Source: Isoetes taiwanensis
Lineage: Eukaryota > Streptophyta > Lycopodiopsida > Isoetales > Isoetaceae
Length of the DNA: 64,000 bases
Assembly: GCA_021234155.1 (NCBI GenBank)
Contig: JAJEKV010000021.1
Span: forward strand, 15,003,760-15,067,759
Direction of reading: 5' to 3'
The notes under the pieces were generated by a model that worked only from the letters and a program-made list of their open reading frames with translations, ran no database searches and was not told where the DNA came from. Shown piece after piece: positions 12,090-23,900 of the stretch (the stretch's first letter is position 1; every line of letters begins with the position of its first letter). A program made the position numbers and the translations under genes.

Positions 12090-12780
12090 GAGATGGATGC
12101 AATGCATCTTACACAAGCCCGGGATTTAGCTATAAAATGCCAAAAAGGAAGAAACAGAGGTGTAAATGGGTCTTTAAGCTTCCGCTGTGCAAACGATGGG
12201 TCAGCTTGAGAGGTATCTGCAAGATTAGTAAAACGCGTTTCTAGCTACTGTGAATAGATTTTGATGAGACGCCTTCTCAGAAGCCAAAATGACATCCATC
12301 CTATGTTTCCCTGGCCGGCAGCACAGATATTATGGAGATGGCATCAAATGGATAAAACAGCTGCTTTGGAACTGGGTGGTTCTAGAGGAAGAGATATACA
12401 TGAGGCAACCCAAGGTTTTGATCATGATAAGGGAAAATGTTGAAAGTTGAATCGCGGCTTTGTATGGACTAAAAACAGAGCCCACCTGACATGGTACAAT
12501 TGTCTTGATAGGTTCCCAGATAGGATTCCGGCAGTAAAACAGAGGAATGTATATTACAAATGGGATGCAATAAAGAATTGTTCTACCCAGTCTATGTGGA
12601 TGATCTCGCTAATCAAGAAAGGATGGAAGGAGTGCAAGGGGTTAAGCAAGCTTTTGTTTAAAGAGTTCTCAGATGACGATTTAGGGATGGCCAAAACATG
12701 CTCGACCCATCGCTCGATAGAGAAGAAGGGTCCTCTGGGATACACCAAGAAGTACCATTAAAAATTGAGTGTAGCAGTTT
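12090..12780 (+). pseudogene. Copia reverse transcriptase (RVT_2 type)
   Basis: Classic copia RT blocks occur in order: CKWVFKL at 12161-12181, a D-F-D-E-T box at about 12257-12272, QPKGFDHDKGK at about 12406-12437, LNRG followed by a shifted Y-G-L-K-Q box near 12447-12475, and W-Y-N-C-L-D near 12493-12510. The catalytic Y-V-D-D-L is intact at 12593-12607. Downstream, L-L-F-K-E-F followed by D-D-L-G-M-A-K and K-G-P-L-G-Y-T-K-K-Y (to about 12758) match the thumb region. The core motifs are readable, but at least five frame changes and in-frame stops separate them. Confidence 0.9.
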
Positions 12781-12869
12781 GGAATGGAATGGATTCATAC
12801 CAAAGGAGACTCGCTTATGAGTGTCCGCTGGAGCAAGGAAATGGAACCTACAAATCGTAAGAAGAAATG

Positions 12870-13545
12870 ATCAAAATGAATGATATTCCCTATAGAAGTG
12901 CAAAGGGGATGCCCCATGCACATTATGGTTAGTACAAGGCCGATATTGCACACCGCTGGGAGCCGCCACAGATTTATGCAAAACCCCGCATGGGCAATCG
13001 GAAGGCGCTGAAAAGAATCATAAGGTACTTGCAAGGACATCAAATCCGGGATTGAAGTACAGGCCTGATTCTAATGATCCACTAGTCAAACCAGTGTCAT
13101 TCGCAGAGCGCCGACATTACCGGAGATCGATACAAGGAGATCTACTACGTTTTGCGTCATGTTGGGCATGAGCAAGCTTGGCTAACTTCTGGATGAAGTT
13201 CAAAAGCGTAATCTCCTCAGAGCATTGTCATCGCGCTGGTGCGGTATATGGCAAACATCGCAGAAGTTAGAGAGATCCGTATGGTTGGCGCGCTTGTTAA
13301 TGGAATCTGGATATGCTCAAAAGGAAGCAACCGGGCTACTTACAATGACAACAAGAGTAGTATTGCCTTTAACTGCGAACCCCATACATCATAGGAGATC
13401 CAGCGGCCATTTCTATCCATCATCATTTTGCCAAGGGGAGAGAGTGGTGGAGAAGACAATCAAAATGGAGTATATATCCACGTATCTAAAATGCCGCCAG
13501 CATATCTTGACCAAACCATTGTATAAGGGAGAGATTTCCTGACTG
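12870..13545 (+). pseudogene. Copia RNase H and polyprotein C-terminus
   Basis: I-P-Y-R-S-A near 12880 and an S-T-R-P-(D)-I-A-H box near 12930-12955 open the RNase H region, followed by A-L-K-R-I-I-R-Y-L near 13006-13033. A degraded E-A-x-Y-M-A block near 13240 precedes D-N-K-S-S-I-A near 13347-13370, the 'D-N/S-x-S-A-I' catalytic block. The polyprotein ends with K-T-I-K-M-E-Y near 13455-13475 and H-I-L-T-K-P-L at 13501-13521, which is the standard copia C-terminal motif. This sits about 75 bases before the 3' LTR, as expected. Confidence 0.85.
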
Positions 13546-13588
13546 CCGTAAATAATCTTGAGTAGACCTGCTCATTCTCCCAAATGTA

Positions 13589-13596
13589 ATGGGGGC
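13589..13596 (+). other. Copia polypurine tract
   Basis: ATGGGGGC directly abuts the TGTTGGG start of the 3' LTR. Plus-strand priming tracts in copia elements sit exactly here. It is shorter and less purine-pure than usual, possibly through a read error. Confidence 0.6.
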
Positions 13597-13771
13597 TGTT
13601 GGGAATATTCGAAGCTGTCGAACTAAAGTAGACGTTGTAACATGAAGAAAGTAGTACTTAAGGCATTCTCGCTGTAACCATCGACATCTTATAAAATATA
13701 GAGATGGGCCAAAGTGAACGGGCTGGTCTAACTTATTCTTGAGCTGCTCAGAGGTTCTTGATTTTGTTTCA
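13597..13771 (+). repeat. Copia 3' LTR
   Basis: It begins TGTTGGGAATATTC and shares the CTAAAGTAGACG block, the TAACCATCGACATCTT block and the CCAAAGTGAAC block with the 5' LTR. It ends TTTCA at 13771. The sequence after it is unrelated to that left of the 5' copy. Confidence 0.85.
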
Positions 13772-16070
13772 CAGACCCACCTGAGCCGGGCACACGATAT
13801 CGCCTTACCTAAGAGGCTTACGCGATCGTAAATTCCTCAGTGTGGCAGAGGATGCCCGCATTAGCAAGCAACCAGAGATCATGGCGAAAGGTCAAGAACG
13901 TTAGTGTTCCTGAGCTGGCAAATCTCCGCCTTCACGGCTGAACTAATCTAGAGCTTGGGCTGAGACTAGGAAACCGGGTGTAACTAGGGCTGAAAACTGG
14001 AGCTGGGGCGTGATGGTAGAGCTGGGCAACTGAGTCATCAAGTGGCACCGTGGTTCTGCTGGTCTAACCCTTTGCATGAAATACGAGTTTGGGGCAGAAT
14101 CCAGAGCTTGGGCAAATTGGCTTGGGCAAATCTAATTGCCATTTTAACTCCATCTCTAAGTAGTGAAAGCCGATGTCGATGAGTGTTAGGCTCCTTGTAG
14201 GGCTTAGTCAGTTTTAGAGAGAAAAATCAAGAAAATAACAATATTAATAAGAATACTAAAGTAGTCTTTGTATCCTCTAAAGCTCGCCTACACCTCTTTT
14301 GGGCATTAACAGTCATGGAAAAGGCTTCCAATTTGTGCGATATGTGATTTAATCCCATCTTGCATGCCAATTTGCATTTTCCACCAAATACTTCAGCTTT
14401 CATTATGAAGAATAAATTGTCTGTTAACAACAGTGAGTCGACCAATTTAAGCAGAGAGAGGACACAAAGCAAAGGGAATCTTTTAAGGTAAACTTTTTTC
14501 CTTTTTTCTCGGGAAATGGCATCTATTGCTTTAGCGTAACACCTTTCCTTCTTTTTATGCCCTCACTGTGGACTATGCAGCAGTAGCTTTTGTTGCCAAA
14601 ATAGCTTTGGATTTGTGTTTTAACTATTGCAAAAGCTGGCCCCTGATTATACACAAGGGGTCTTCTTCACCTTTGTGGTTCTTCAAATTCCCATAGGTAT
14701 TGCAAATCCAGTAACATATGCCAAAAGCCATAGTCTTTTGGTCTGATTTTTAGTTCATACATGGATAACCACCACTCATTTATATCAAATCTCTTTATTT
14801 GGTAAAAGTAGAAGACCCTTTTCCGGCCCAAATTTAACTCTATAATGCATTCAAACTCTTCCTCTAGCTAGATATTTTTCCGGGTGGCTTTATACTATAT
14901 TCCCAATCATGGTGGGTTTTCTGCTTGGCCGCTCGGCATTTGTATGTGATGAAGCCATTTGCGGCTTTCAAGAAGACGAGAGAGATGCATTCGCATGTAA
15001 GGTTGTTGCATTCGAAGTTGAATTAGTTGGTGATTACAGGGCGGTTATGCGTATCAAATGACACTTCTGCCATATTGTTTTCCTCGGGCGCATTGCCAGT
15101 GATCAATACCTAGACCCTCGTTGAGAACCATCGCAGTTTTTATCCCCGCCCAAACACAAGTGCTATTTTCTTGAGGTAAGGAGAGATAAACTCCGCGGCG
15201 CTTATTTTCTCGAGGTAAGTGAGATAAATTTAACATATTTACATTTTTGTTTCCTCGCTTCATTTGTGCAGCTACATGCTTTTGTTCCCATTATTTTTAC
15301 ATTTCTCCTGTGTCTTGTCAGCTTTGTTTTGATGATTGTGCCTTTTCAATAAACACTATCCTGAGGTGTTTTATAAGCAAATTCCTTTAAGGTCCTTAGT
15401 TGACAATTGATAGATTTGTATATTTTTGCTGTTCCCCATGGGGCAAGCCCTTGTTGGCTTGTGGCATATCTTGTGCATATGCCAAGATATGCCTAGAATA
15501 TGTCAATGATCGCCTAAATCCATAATAGGTCAGAACTCTACAAGTTCTCGTTTAGACCCATAAGTCAGAACTCTGCTGCCCCTCGCGTTTCTAGACAAAC
15601 ACTCCGAAACGCTAACCTAAGCTTCGACACAAAAAGGTCCCGCTATAATCCGGGCCAGATTCAACAAGGTCACATCACTCCGCCAAGTCATAGCTCAAAC
15701 AAATTGTGGCTCTACTTCTGCTTCTATACAACCTCTACGTGCCTGCCTCTCCAAGCAGATTGCTCTTGTGACACGAACATAGGAATTCCGGGACCTGCAA
15801 TATTAAAGCACGCTAAGATGCCACATTTTGGCAAAGAACGCTCTTCTCCATGTGTACGCCCTAATTTAACATAAAACCCCTGCATTACGTACCTACAAAT
15901 GTACCATCTCATTGGCTTTTCTTTCTACTCATTTACTCAAAGGGTAGGTTTTCAATTCTATGGTCTTGCCTCGCGATCGGGAAATGGTATGGTCCAAGCC
16001 GCACTCATCATCCTTTGCCAGAAGGTTCTATTATTTTGTTAGTTCTCCACATTGCTTTTCATGTTTCATT
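13772..16070. other. No gene identified between copia element and PPR fragment
   Basis: 13.78-14.2 kb is GC-moderate sequence with repeated 'gagctggg/gagcttggg' words near 13,950-14,110. 14.2-15.4 kb is AT-rich with no long frame. 15.5-15.9 kb is mixed and could be the 5' part of the PPR-like sequence that follows, but no motif is legible. No RNA gene or promoter can be supported. Confidence 0.4.
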
Positions 16071-16262
16071 GATTCATGGAATGCTATGATATTTGGATAT
16101 GTTGAGATGTGAAAGGAGATTTTGCTCTCTAATTCTTTACACATGCAAGATGAAGATATCACAAAGATGCACTAGCTTATATTGTCACACTAAAGCATGT
16201 AGAAGCTGTGTAAAGGAAGTAGCTCAAGCAATGGAAGGAAAAATAGGAGAAATGCATAACTT
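16071..16262 (+). pseudogene. PPR-protein fragment (PLS-class repeat), frameshifted
   Basis: In two or three frames the plus strand reads D-S-W-N-A-M-I-F-G-Y-V-E (about 16071-16107), then F-A-L and a T-H-M-Q-D-E-D-I-T-K block (about 16138-16165). An A-L-A-Y-I-V-T-L-K block follows at about 16168-16195, then A-Q-A-M-E-G-K with an M-H shortly after (to about 16262). This is the consecutive wording of a plant pentatricopeptide repeat ('SWNAMI.GY', 'MQ.EGI.PD...YI..LKAC', 'GK.IH'). Such proteins bind organelle RNA for editing or processing in chloroplasts and mitochondria. Only about one and a half repeats are recognisable, against ten or more in a whole protein. The 'VTLKAC...GK' wording recalls moss and lycophyte members, from memory and not from a search. 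Confidence 0.6.
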
Positions 16263-18340
16263 TGGAAAAGTTATGCATAATGTGAAACGTAAGATTTTAT
16301 ATGTCTTCCAGTTATTGAGAGTGTTGGGCGAAGGCATGTGAGAATCTTCAACTAGGCTTACCATGTTCTAACATTGTACACCGGGAGCCAACAATGCAAG
16401 AAGTGCACCGGACCGCTAACCTTTGCTCCAAACTTAGGCCGAATCCCATTTCGAGGTGTGATGCAACCGGATGGAAGGACAATGCTTCAAAAGATGGAAT
16501 GCCTATACCACTTCCCTTGGAACATCCACATTCAAAGGAATATACCGGCTCTTAGACTACATACCGTGTTGTGAAGTAGATCCACCGCCTCCAATGGAGA
16601 AAATTTGCGCAGTGTTAAGTTATGGGTTGTTGCGGAGGTATGTTCCGTGTAACATTGAGTATAGCATTACCTTCGTAACTTGTTATATGAAATGTACAGA
16701 GAATGTCATGAAACATTCCCTTTGTGTATGTGTTAGGACTTGAGCCGCTTCGAACACCGCAAAAGTGAAGCAAGGATCTAGTGTGGCAATATTTGATTAG
16801 GAACCGCTTGGAATGGCGTGAAGGAGATTGGTTATTGCTGTTTGACTCTTCATTTTTCCACCACCTTGGCGCGAGATGCAGCAAAGCTTTGCCGCAAAAA
16901 TGGTCGGGAGACAACAATAATCGCATTGATATAAATTTCGCCAAATTTAAAATTGGTATGCCATTTATCGAAATAACATTTTGCAACATAATATTTCCGC
17001 TATTCCTCTTCACCTTATCAGAATAGTTTTTCAAAATCATTTGCGTTTTAACAATTTTGGTATCACACATAGTATCAATCCAATCAATGTGACAAACCCA
17101 TCGAATCGTGTCCGCGAAGTAACCTCTAATACCCTTTAAGATAGGAAAATCAAATAGTAATAATATGTCTATGATTTAAGTAAAGTTTCTAACTTTTGGT
17201 GTAATGTTTATATATTCATTGATATTACTTGATTTTTAGATTCCAAGATTACACAATCCCCTTCAGAGGACAGCCTTCCTTTTACATGAGCACATAATTT
17301 CCAAGAAATCAGCACTCTCAATTGTGTAGTTATTGATAATTCCGTGAGGGACTCAGATAGATCGCACTAAAACCAACCGTGGTCATTCCTTTTGTACCAT
17401 TTTTGCAGATACAACCTAAAAGACTTCAAGAACTATTTTCCACTTACTCAATCATCATACCAAGCAGGATACAAGAGATGACTGATGGTGGGGTGGACTT
17501 CAGCCTTTGAGTGTGCTCTGTGGAGCCACGACGCTATGCTCTCTCAGCTTTTACAAAGTTGTCATGATGTATGCCATCTAGGCTTATTTGACACGAATCT
17601 AAATGCTCAGAGTTAAAACTTATTCTTATTGATTGGCAAAGTGGTGGAGGAATGTACGCCTTAGGAGTTGTTACAAAAATCAAGTAATATTTCTATCCAT
17701 CCAAGGCTCTTCCGAGGGGCGATACTAAGAGGGTGCATGCTTGGAGACTTTAAAACCACGTAATTCACCGATTTATCAAGAGATATATGCATGGGGTACT
17801 AGACATCTTAACAAATCAGACTTTCTTTCTCTCAACATTACCTCAAGGTTTTTCGTAGAAATTAATGCTTAATAAATTTATTACACATCTAGCCTCCATT
17901 TTCTAGCATCAATGAAGCGCTTTAGGCTTATGTTAGAGGGAGAGAGTCCGTGATGCAAGTCCTTTTTGTTAAGGAGTTAATAACTTAGTTGCTTCCTAGC
18001 TGCTTTTGGTCGGGTTCAAAGCTACAAAACATTACCATTTAAAATGAAGATGTGATTTTGAAATGGTCTTTGTACAGCCACATTAAACTACCACCAAGAT
18101 GACATTAGCGCAATCCTTTATATAACAAATATTATGTTGCTAAACAACCTCACCGGCAACCTTCTATTTTGATGCTAAAATTTGCAAAGAAATGCTTCCA
18201 CTTGCAGATGCATTGCTTAAAGGAAAAGAGAGGAAGGATAAAAGAGGAGTTCCAGTCATTTAATGTAGAGCCAAGACCGTTTGCCAAGAATTTGTTTCAG
18301 GTTTGTAATCATGACAATGACTTTCTATTTCATAACTCTA
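16263..18340. other. Unassigned sequence right of PPR fragment
   Basis: 16.3-16.75 kb could be a continuation of the PPR-like coding relic, but no repeat motif is legible. The long minus-strand frame at 16,615-17,070 has no recognisable domain. 17.1-18.3 kb is AT-rich and mostly without frames. Nothing else can be supported. Confidence 0.35.
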
Positions 18341-18345
18341 AAATC

Positions 18346-18678
18346 ATATCTTCCAAATCATTATTATCGATGGTTGGACTATATCTTCCAAATCATTATT
18401 ATCGATGGTTGAGGAGGTATATTCACAAAAATTTATTTCAAAGGTACAATGCGTAAAATGGTCGATGTTTTTATTTCAAAGGTATAATGCGTAAAATGGT
18501 CGTGACAACAATATTAAATAATTTGAGACGCCTTAGCATGCTCAAAATGCGCTGATTCAAAATGATCAGATACCAATATTAACATTACATGATCTAAAAT
18601 GATCAGACAGCTTCAATATTAAGGATGTAGCTCAATATTAAATAATTTGAGATCAGCCTTTAGCATGCTCAAAATGCG
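18346..18678 (+). repeat. Cluster of three short tandem duplications
   Basis: Three unrelated units are each present twice within 333 bases. A 31-base unit (ATATCTTCCAAATC...GGTTG) occurs at 18,346-18,376 and 18,381-18,411. A unit of about 30 bases (ATTTCAAAGGTA...GGTCG) occurs at 18,435-18,464 and 18,473-18,502. A unit of about 43-47 bases (CAATATTAAATAATTTGAGA...) occurs at 18,509-18,551 and 18,632-18,678. Successive local duplications may be genuine replication slippage or stuttering in the read. Confidence 0.8.
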
Positions 18679-20479
18679 GGATCTGGCTGCTTTCTCTCAG
18701 CCTGTGTTAGTCCTTTCCCATCCTCACCTTATTCCAAAAGCACATTCAAAACTTTCAAGCCCATACTCAAAATATCCGACAGAGTTTTAATCTAACCCCC
18801 CAAACTCCGTACAACCAATCGAGGGCGCATCGCTTATACTTTTAAACATCTTCCACCAGCACTTTAGTTCTTAACCCCCATCCATACCATACAACTTCAT
18901 GGCCGCTTGTAGCCCCTTGCCTGCACTCCCCATTTGGAGGAGACATTCCCCAACCCCAAATTTCAAATTTCCAAATTTCACCACCTCGGGAGAATCCGGG
19001 AGGCCGGCTAAAACGCCCCGGCCAGATAACAAAGACAGGGAGAAACTCCTCTCTTCCATGAGGAGGGAAGCCCTACTAAGGCCCAATGTAACATAAGGTT
19101 GGCTCTGAGATGGATGAAGGTCGCCGTGCCTCGCATTATCAAAGCAGACGGGCCATGAAACAAGATGGAGGAAACAGACGAGAATAACGGTAACCCTGAC
19201 AGTGTGGGATTGACAGCCAGAGATACAATCCTCAAAGATCCCATGTGCTCAAAAAGACAGCTTGGCGCGGAAAGGCAACGTTACGCATATGGAGACCCCG
19301 CGATAAAGCAGTTTAGAAGATTCAAGCCATACCCACTTTGAGAGGCAATAGATAAGGTGGCCTTGCCGACTTGCGAAGCTCAAGGCGGATTCCCTCCCTC
19401 ACGATCGCGGAGATCTATGGCATGCATAAGCAGTGTTGAGCAGATACGCAGTAACTATTTCCCGCCCCAAGCCTGGCCGAGGGTATGCCACCGCGATACA
19501 AAACGTCCGGAAAGCCATCGTCAAGCCAACCAAAGGTGAGCTAAGAACCCCGGCAGAGAAAATGAGACACAAGATCGAGATCCAGGAGCTCAAAGCAACC
19601 ATTGCCCAAAGAAGGCAGCCGCCTCCATGCTCAAATTTGAGGAACACCGCAGCATCGCACAAATGAGTTGGGCTGTGCAGCAGAGATTCCAACAGAGCTA
19701 GGCTCCCGACACCTGTGCAAAGAGGTCGCGAACATTGTGGATGTACTTGCCAAGACGCAGTTCCCCATGCCACCTTACTGTGTCTAAACAGTGACAGACG
19801 CCACCTCCATCTCGCGACACCACACCACAGAGCTGCCCATTGACACCCGTACCTAACAGCGCCACTGGGCCGGGACAAATTTACCGTTGCCTCACTCAAG
19901 GAGCGCCAGGAGCAGTGGCCGGGCCGACGCCATAATGTGGTGGTGCTGACTTCGTATAGTGCGGTGAGAAGATCTCTACAACAAGCTTATCTCGTGGATG
20001 AGATCCTATCTCAATGGCATTCCCGACCGCAGATATTACTGCTGTGAGCGGCCGCTCTTGGGGCTCAACGCATGACGCTTCCGGCTGTCACTCTCACTGC
20101 GGGCGCATACGCTATACCGAGGCCATCCTCGCTACGTGAGTAGAGACAATCAAGGGGATCGGCCTCAGATGTTGACCAAAGATCTCACCGATGTAACAGA
20201 GTCCTGGCCGCAAGCAAAGAAATTCGCCTGTGCCGGACGCCCGCCGAGAGGGGGCCGGTGCCTTGTCCGGGGTAAGCCAGATTTTCGTGCCGGGCCGAGG
20301 TAGCCGCAGGCAATGCGCGCCGCCGCCGCCACTTCGCCGCCGGGCCGCTGCCGCTGCCAAGACTCTATCGCACCTTCCCGCCTCCCCGGGCCATCTGACA
20401 CAAGCCAGCGCCGTGACACCGCTTCCCCGCAAATCAAGCGCATCATCGAGCCCACATCATCGCCGCGAATAGAACTGTG

Positions 20480-21870
20480 TCCGGATGGTGTCTTGGAACC
20501 GCCGGGCTCGGCAGAAAAGTACAGAGTCTCAACCTATTGCACCTGATATGGATCTCTCATTTTCTCATGGAAACATGGAGCATGCAGGTACGTGACTCAC
20601 CGTGACTCCTCCCAGTTATCTGCGATTTCTGTTCAATGAGTGCACAGTGCTGCAGGGCATGGGCTGGGTTGCCCGCTACTACCGCAACCTGAGGCACCCG
20701 GCCTCGCACAAAATGCATTGTGTACAATCGCTACTTGTGGGTGTATGCGGCAAAGATGACAAAGGGCTTACACTCTCTCATAGCAAAGATACATTTCCAC
20801 ATGCCCAGAGCAACTTTTTATAACACTCATTCAGATGTGGATCGATTGAGCCTTATGTCGATCTATATGATGACATATAGCAGCACAAACACAAGTGTAT
20901 ATGTTGTTTCATGACTTTAATGCACGCACAGAGCCGAAAGCAAGTTCCAAAAATTTGAGCCCCGCAGAGGACGCCTTGCAGCTTGAACCCCACAGAGGTG
21001 GGCTGGTCAAGGATATCGATGATAGCCATATTTTGGCGCCATGGCGTGCGCTTTGCCGCGGCCGGGTAGTATCTTGACCTCGGGTTATCCGTGAATGGTT
21101 GGTGCAATGGCCGCCTTCCAAATGGCCGCGACTTCAGAGACGTGGAGAACCAAGGGGCCTGGGCAGGTGGATTATCTCGCCGGTTGAGGAATCCGGTCCG
21201 CGACCAATACTCATTTTCCATCTGGATGTGGCGACTCCTGACGCAGGAAGTAGACTCACCACCTACTCGCTCGCATCTCCAAAGGAAGCTCCCCTGCACC
21301 TACCGCCAACACACCGTGCCCCCAGCCTCGCCTCGACTACGCACTGCAGGACCTAATATGCCCACCGCTGAGCATGATCTCAAGGATCAGCTTAACTCCC
21401 CACACTTCAAGAACACCGGCCACCTGACTCCACCGCTTTCCTCGACGCAATAAGCAGAAAAGATGCTTGGGAGATACTGCCACCAAGAAGCCTCGCATAA
21501 CTACCACCTTCCCCAGATTAGATGATGATGATGAGTGCTCGAGCTCAAACGCGATACCCGCAAGTCATCGATCCCATCTCTCCATACGTGTCAGCTTACC
21601 AATACCGTTTCCTTTCAAGAACAAGAAGGCCGATACCTCGCAGAGCATCAAGAATAGATAAGCTTCTGGTCTCCGGACCTACACCCCAGACATTCCCCGA
21701 GAAGGGTTCTTGAGCAAGCCCGCATGTGCCCCACAGGAACATCACCTCGAGCAATGGGTACAAGATTGCAATGTACCAGAGGACCCGGCCGGGGGTTTCC
21801 GTGCGCAACTGCCCTCCACAGATATGTGGCATGGCTCGGGTTATCGCTGCAGGGGATGTCATCATGGGCC
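20480..21870 (+). pseudogene. LINE ORF2 N-terminal region: probable endonuclease and linker
   Basis: M-V-S-W-N at 20,485-20,499, followed by an R/G-rich segment, resembles the 'LSWNVRGLG' start of AP-type endonucleases of plant LINEs. That enzyme nicks target DNA to start target-primed reverse transcription. The later catalytic residues cannot be read. At 21,621-21,660 the frame gives K-K-A-D-T-S-Q-S-I-K-N-R, and the mirrored copy at 63,497-63,545 reads K-K-A-D plus K-N-R on the opposite strand. Two noisy readings agreeing on a frame supports real coding here. The stretch leads directly into the RT domain. Confidence 0.5.
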
Positions 21871-22700
21871 TACAAATTTAGCTAATGGGAAGGCAAGCAG
21901 ATTTAGATGGCATGCAGCAGAGTTTTCTCCAATGGCTGGCTTCTCCATCGTGCCCGTTTCACGCATTGTTCAATAAAAGCATTGGCGGTAGCTTCCCTAC
22001 GCAATGGACCACTAGTAGAGTAAAGGCCTATATACAAAGCGGGACCCTCAATAAACCGCCAACTAATGCGACTACATATTATGGTCAGCCTTCTTTGCAA
22101 AACTGCTATCGCATCCTTTGAGCAAATGGCTACTGGCGGGGCAAGAGGAAACGAGGTGCGAGTTTCACACAGGCGGTGTTTTCGCCCGCATTATCTCCAC
22201 TATTGATCATATCTTCACTCGCATTACATTGATTGAAGATAGCAGAATTGCCGCAGAACCTGCATTGTTGTTTCGCGGATTTTGCAAAGGCATTCGACAC
22301 AGCATCTCCGCAATAAGCTATGGACAGATTATAAGCACCTGGGACTTCGATTCTGCGGTAATGCAGTATATAGGCCGTGACGAGGGGCTGCCTGTGCCGT
22401 GACACATCAAGCAGCAGACAAAATGGGCCACCAAGAGGGCATTGAGTGCGCCGTGGTTGCCTCCCTTCCCCACACCTTTGGCCCAGACATTGATTGAAGA
22501 TTGGCTCTTCAGCATGGAGGTGCGCAGCATATATCATGCATCACACAATCCGCAAGAACTCATATATGCTGACGATGTCAACCTCAAGGGCCTATAATTC
22601 GCAGGACATGCAACGCCACCGATGCTCTTGACACTTTTGCCAATTCACCGCATGCGAAGTTAACTTGGCCAAAACTAGGTGCCGCTTAGTTGCATCATCC
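21870..22700 (+). pseudogene. LINE reverse transcriptase domain
   Basis: N-G-K-A-S near 21,884 starts the RT-0/RT-1 region ('GKAxGxDGIPAEF' in the family). F-P-T-Q-W lies near 21,990, S-T-I-D-H-I-F-T near 22,198-22,222, and D-F-A-K-A-F-D-T in frame at 22,278-22,301, the block holding the first catalytic aspartate. P-P-R-G near 22,430 is a damaged substrate-loop box. L-I-Y-A-D-D-V-N-L contains the catalytic YADD at 22,565-22,576. The order and spacing are those of LINE ORF2 reverse transcriptases. Frame changes lie between almost every block. Confidence 0.85.
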
Positions 22701-23790
22701 CGGGCCACCAAGGCTTCCCACATTCACTTATGTGGGCAAGAGGTAGAGGTGGTCTGACCTACAAGTACTTGGGGATTGAGTTCTCAACTACTACACCCAT
22801 TGGGATGCGGCTATCGCTGCGTCATCATGTTGGAGTTAATTATATGCCATGCAAAACAATGTCTACAAGGCAGAGTTGTATGCCCGGGGTCACCAAATAC
22901 ATTTGTTTCGCCTTGCTGACCGCCCTTTGTATAGCGGTTTGGGGTCCGTGATATCCTTCAACACTGAATGACCTCGGCGCGTGTGTGCATGGGGCCTTCT
23001 TGGCACCGGCCCCCGTGAAGTCCACAGCTCTCGCACTTCAGACCCCCTACTCCAGGAGACAGGCTTTCTACCCCCCCTTCAACGCTGCATTGGAACGCCA
23101 TATCAAGCATTTCCAAAAGGTGGTCGCTATGGTTGATAAGACGCTGTTCTCGCCTTTGCTTTGGCTACTCTTGCTAATGGTCCCCTAACGCCGAAATCCT
23201 CAGCCGAAAGACAAGCAGCTCAAGTGGGTTCTCACGTCAGTGTGTGCGGTGCAAACAGATGTGTCCGTGTCAGACAAAGAAAGATCATGGTAAGCAATTC
23301 TAACCATACCTTGATGCTACTTTCCTTCGCAGTCGCGGGATGCAGGCCTCACATGTTGTCAGCACACTCATCACAGCTAAGTCAATCCTAGGCTCACAAG
23401 AGTGTCTCTCACCAAGATTTCTGTACACCCAAATTTACCTATGAAGAAACGCAGCTTATAAATTTTATTCAAGACGGGGCACATCAGCCCGCCAAGATTG
23501 AAATGTATGCTTGGGCTCAGAAGCACGGAGCAAAGGCTTGCCAAGTTGCCAAATTGCATGATTGAGGATGAATGTCATGCCTCCGGTGACCGCTTCCTGC
23601 AAAGATTTGCCCATATCCCAGAATCCATATGTTCGACATTAGTGGCCCCGCCAGCCGCTGCATCGCTTATTAGCTACTTGCCACAAGGTTGTCAGTCATA
23701 CTCAGGAGGTTATGGATGCACGGACTCGCTTTGTGTCCTACGACGTATTGAACGTCTCTATGCAATTGTATAGGTACAAGAAGCTATTAC
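22700..23790 (+). pseudogene. LINE ORF2 C-terminal region
   Basis: Shifted frames give V-E-V-V followed by Y-K-Y-L-G-I-E-F (about 22,745-22,782), the conserved 'YLGI' thumb block after the YADD motif. Further on, a G-A-H-Q-P-A-K-I-E-M-Y-A-W-A-Q segment (about 23,477-23,521) and an E-C-H-A element (about 23,570) sit where LINEs carry a Cys/His-rich C-terminal motif. The full zinc-binding set cannot be read. The coding signal stops near 23.79 kb, leaving a 3' UTR of about 110 bases before the tail. Confidence 0.65.
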
Positions 23791-23900
23791 CTAAGGTTTT
23801 TCTCAAACCTCTTCTAAGGGGTTTTTAATCCCGCCGCATATGCTACGTTTCTTTTTTGTTTGGGTCCTATAGGCCAATTATTCCGTGGACGCTTAAAAAC

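Larger units (their letters stand above)
9113..13771 (+). mobile_element. Ty1/copia LTR retrotransposon, full length, frameshifted
   Basis: Two direct copies of a roughly 175-181 bp sequence (9113-9293 and 13597-13771) bound an internal region of about 4.3 kb. A tRNA-iMet type primer-binding site follows the left copy directly and a short purine tract precedes the right one. Between them, in order, are gag (UBN2-type) with a zinc knuckle, integrase, reverse transcriptase and RNase H, the diagnostic Ty1/copia order. No convincing target-site duplication is visible at the borders. The LTR copies look roughly 80% similar by eye, differing largely by indels; how much of that is age and how much is read error cannot be separated here. 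Confidence 0.9.

Noticed and set aside
16615-17070. 151-codon minus-strand frame as a gene
   Set aside because: No domain, no signal in flanks, low-complexity-free but unrecognisable sequence; a chance frame of this length is possible in 64 kb.
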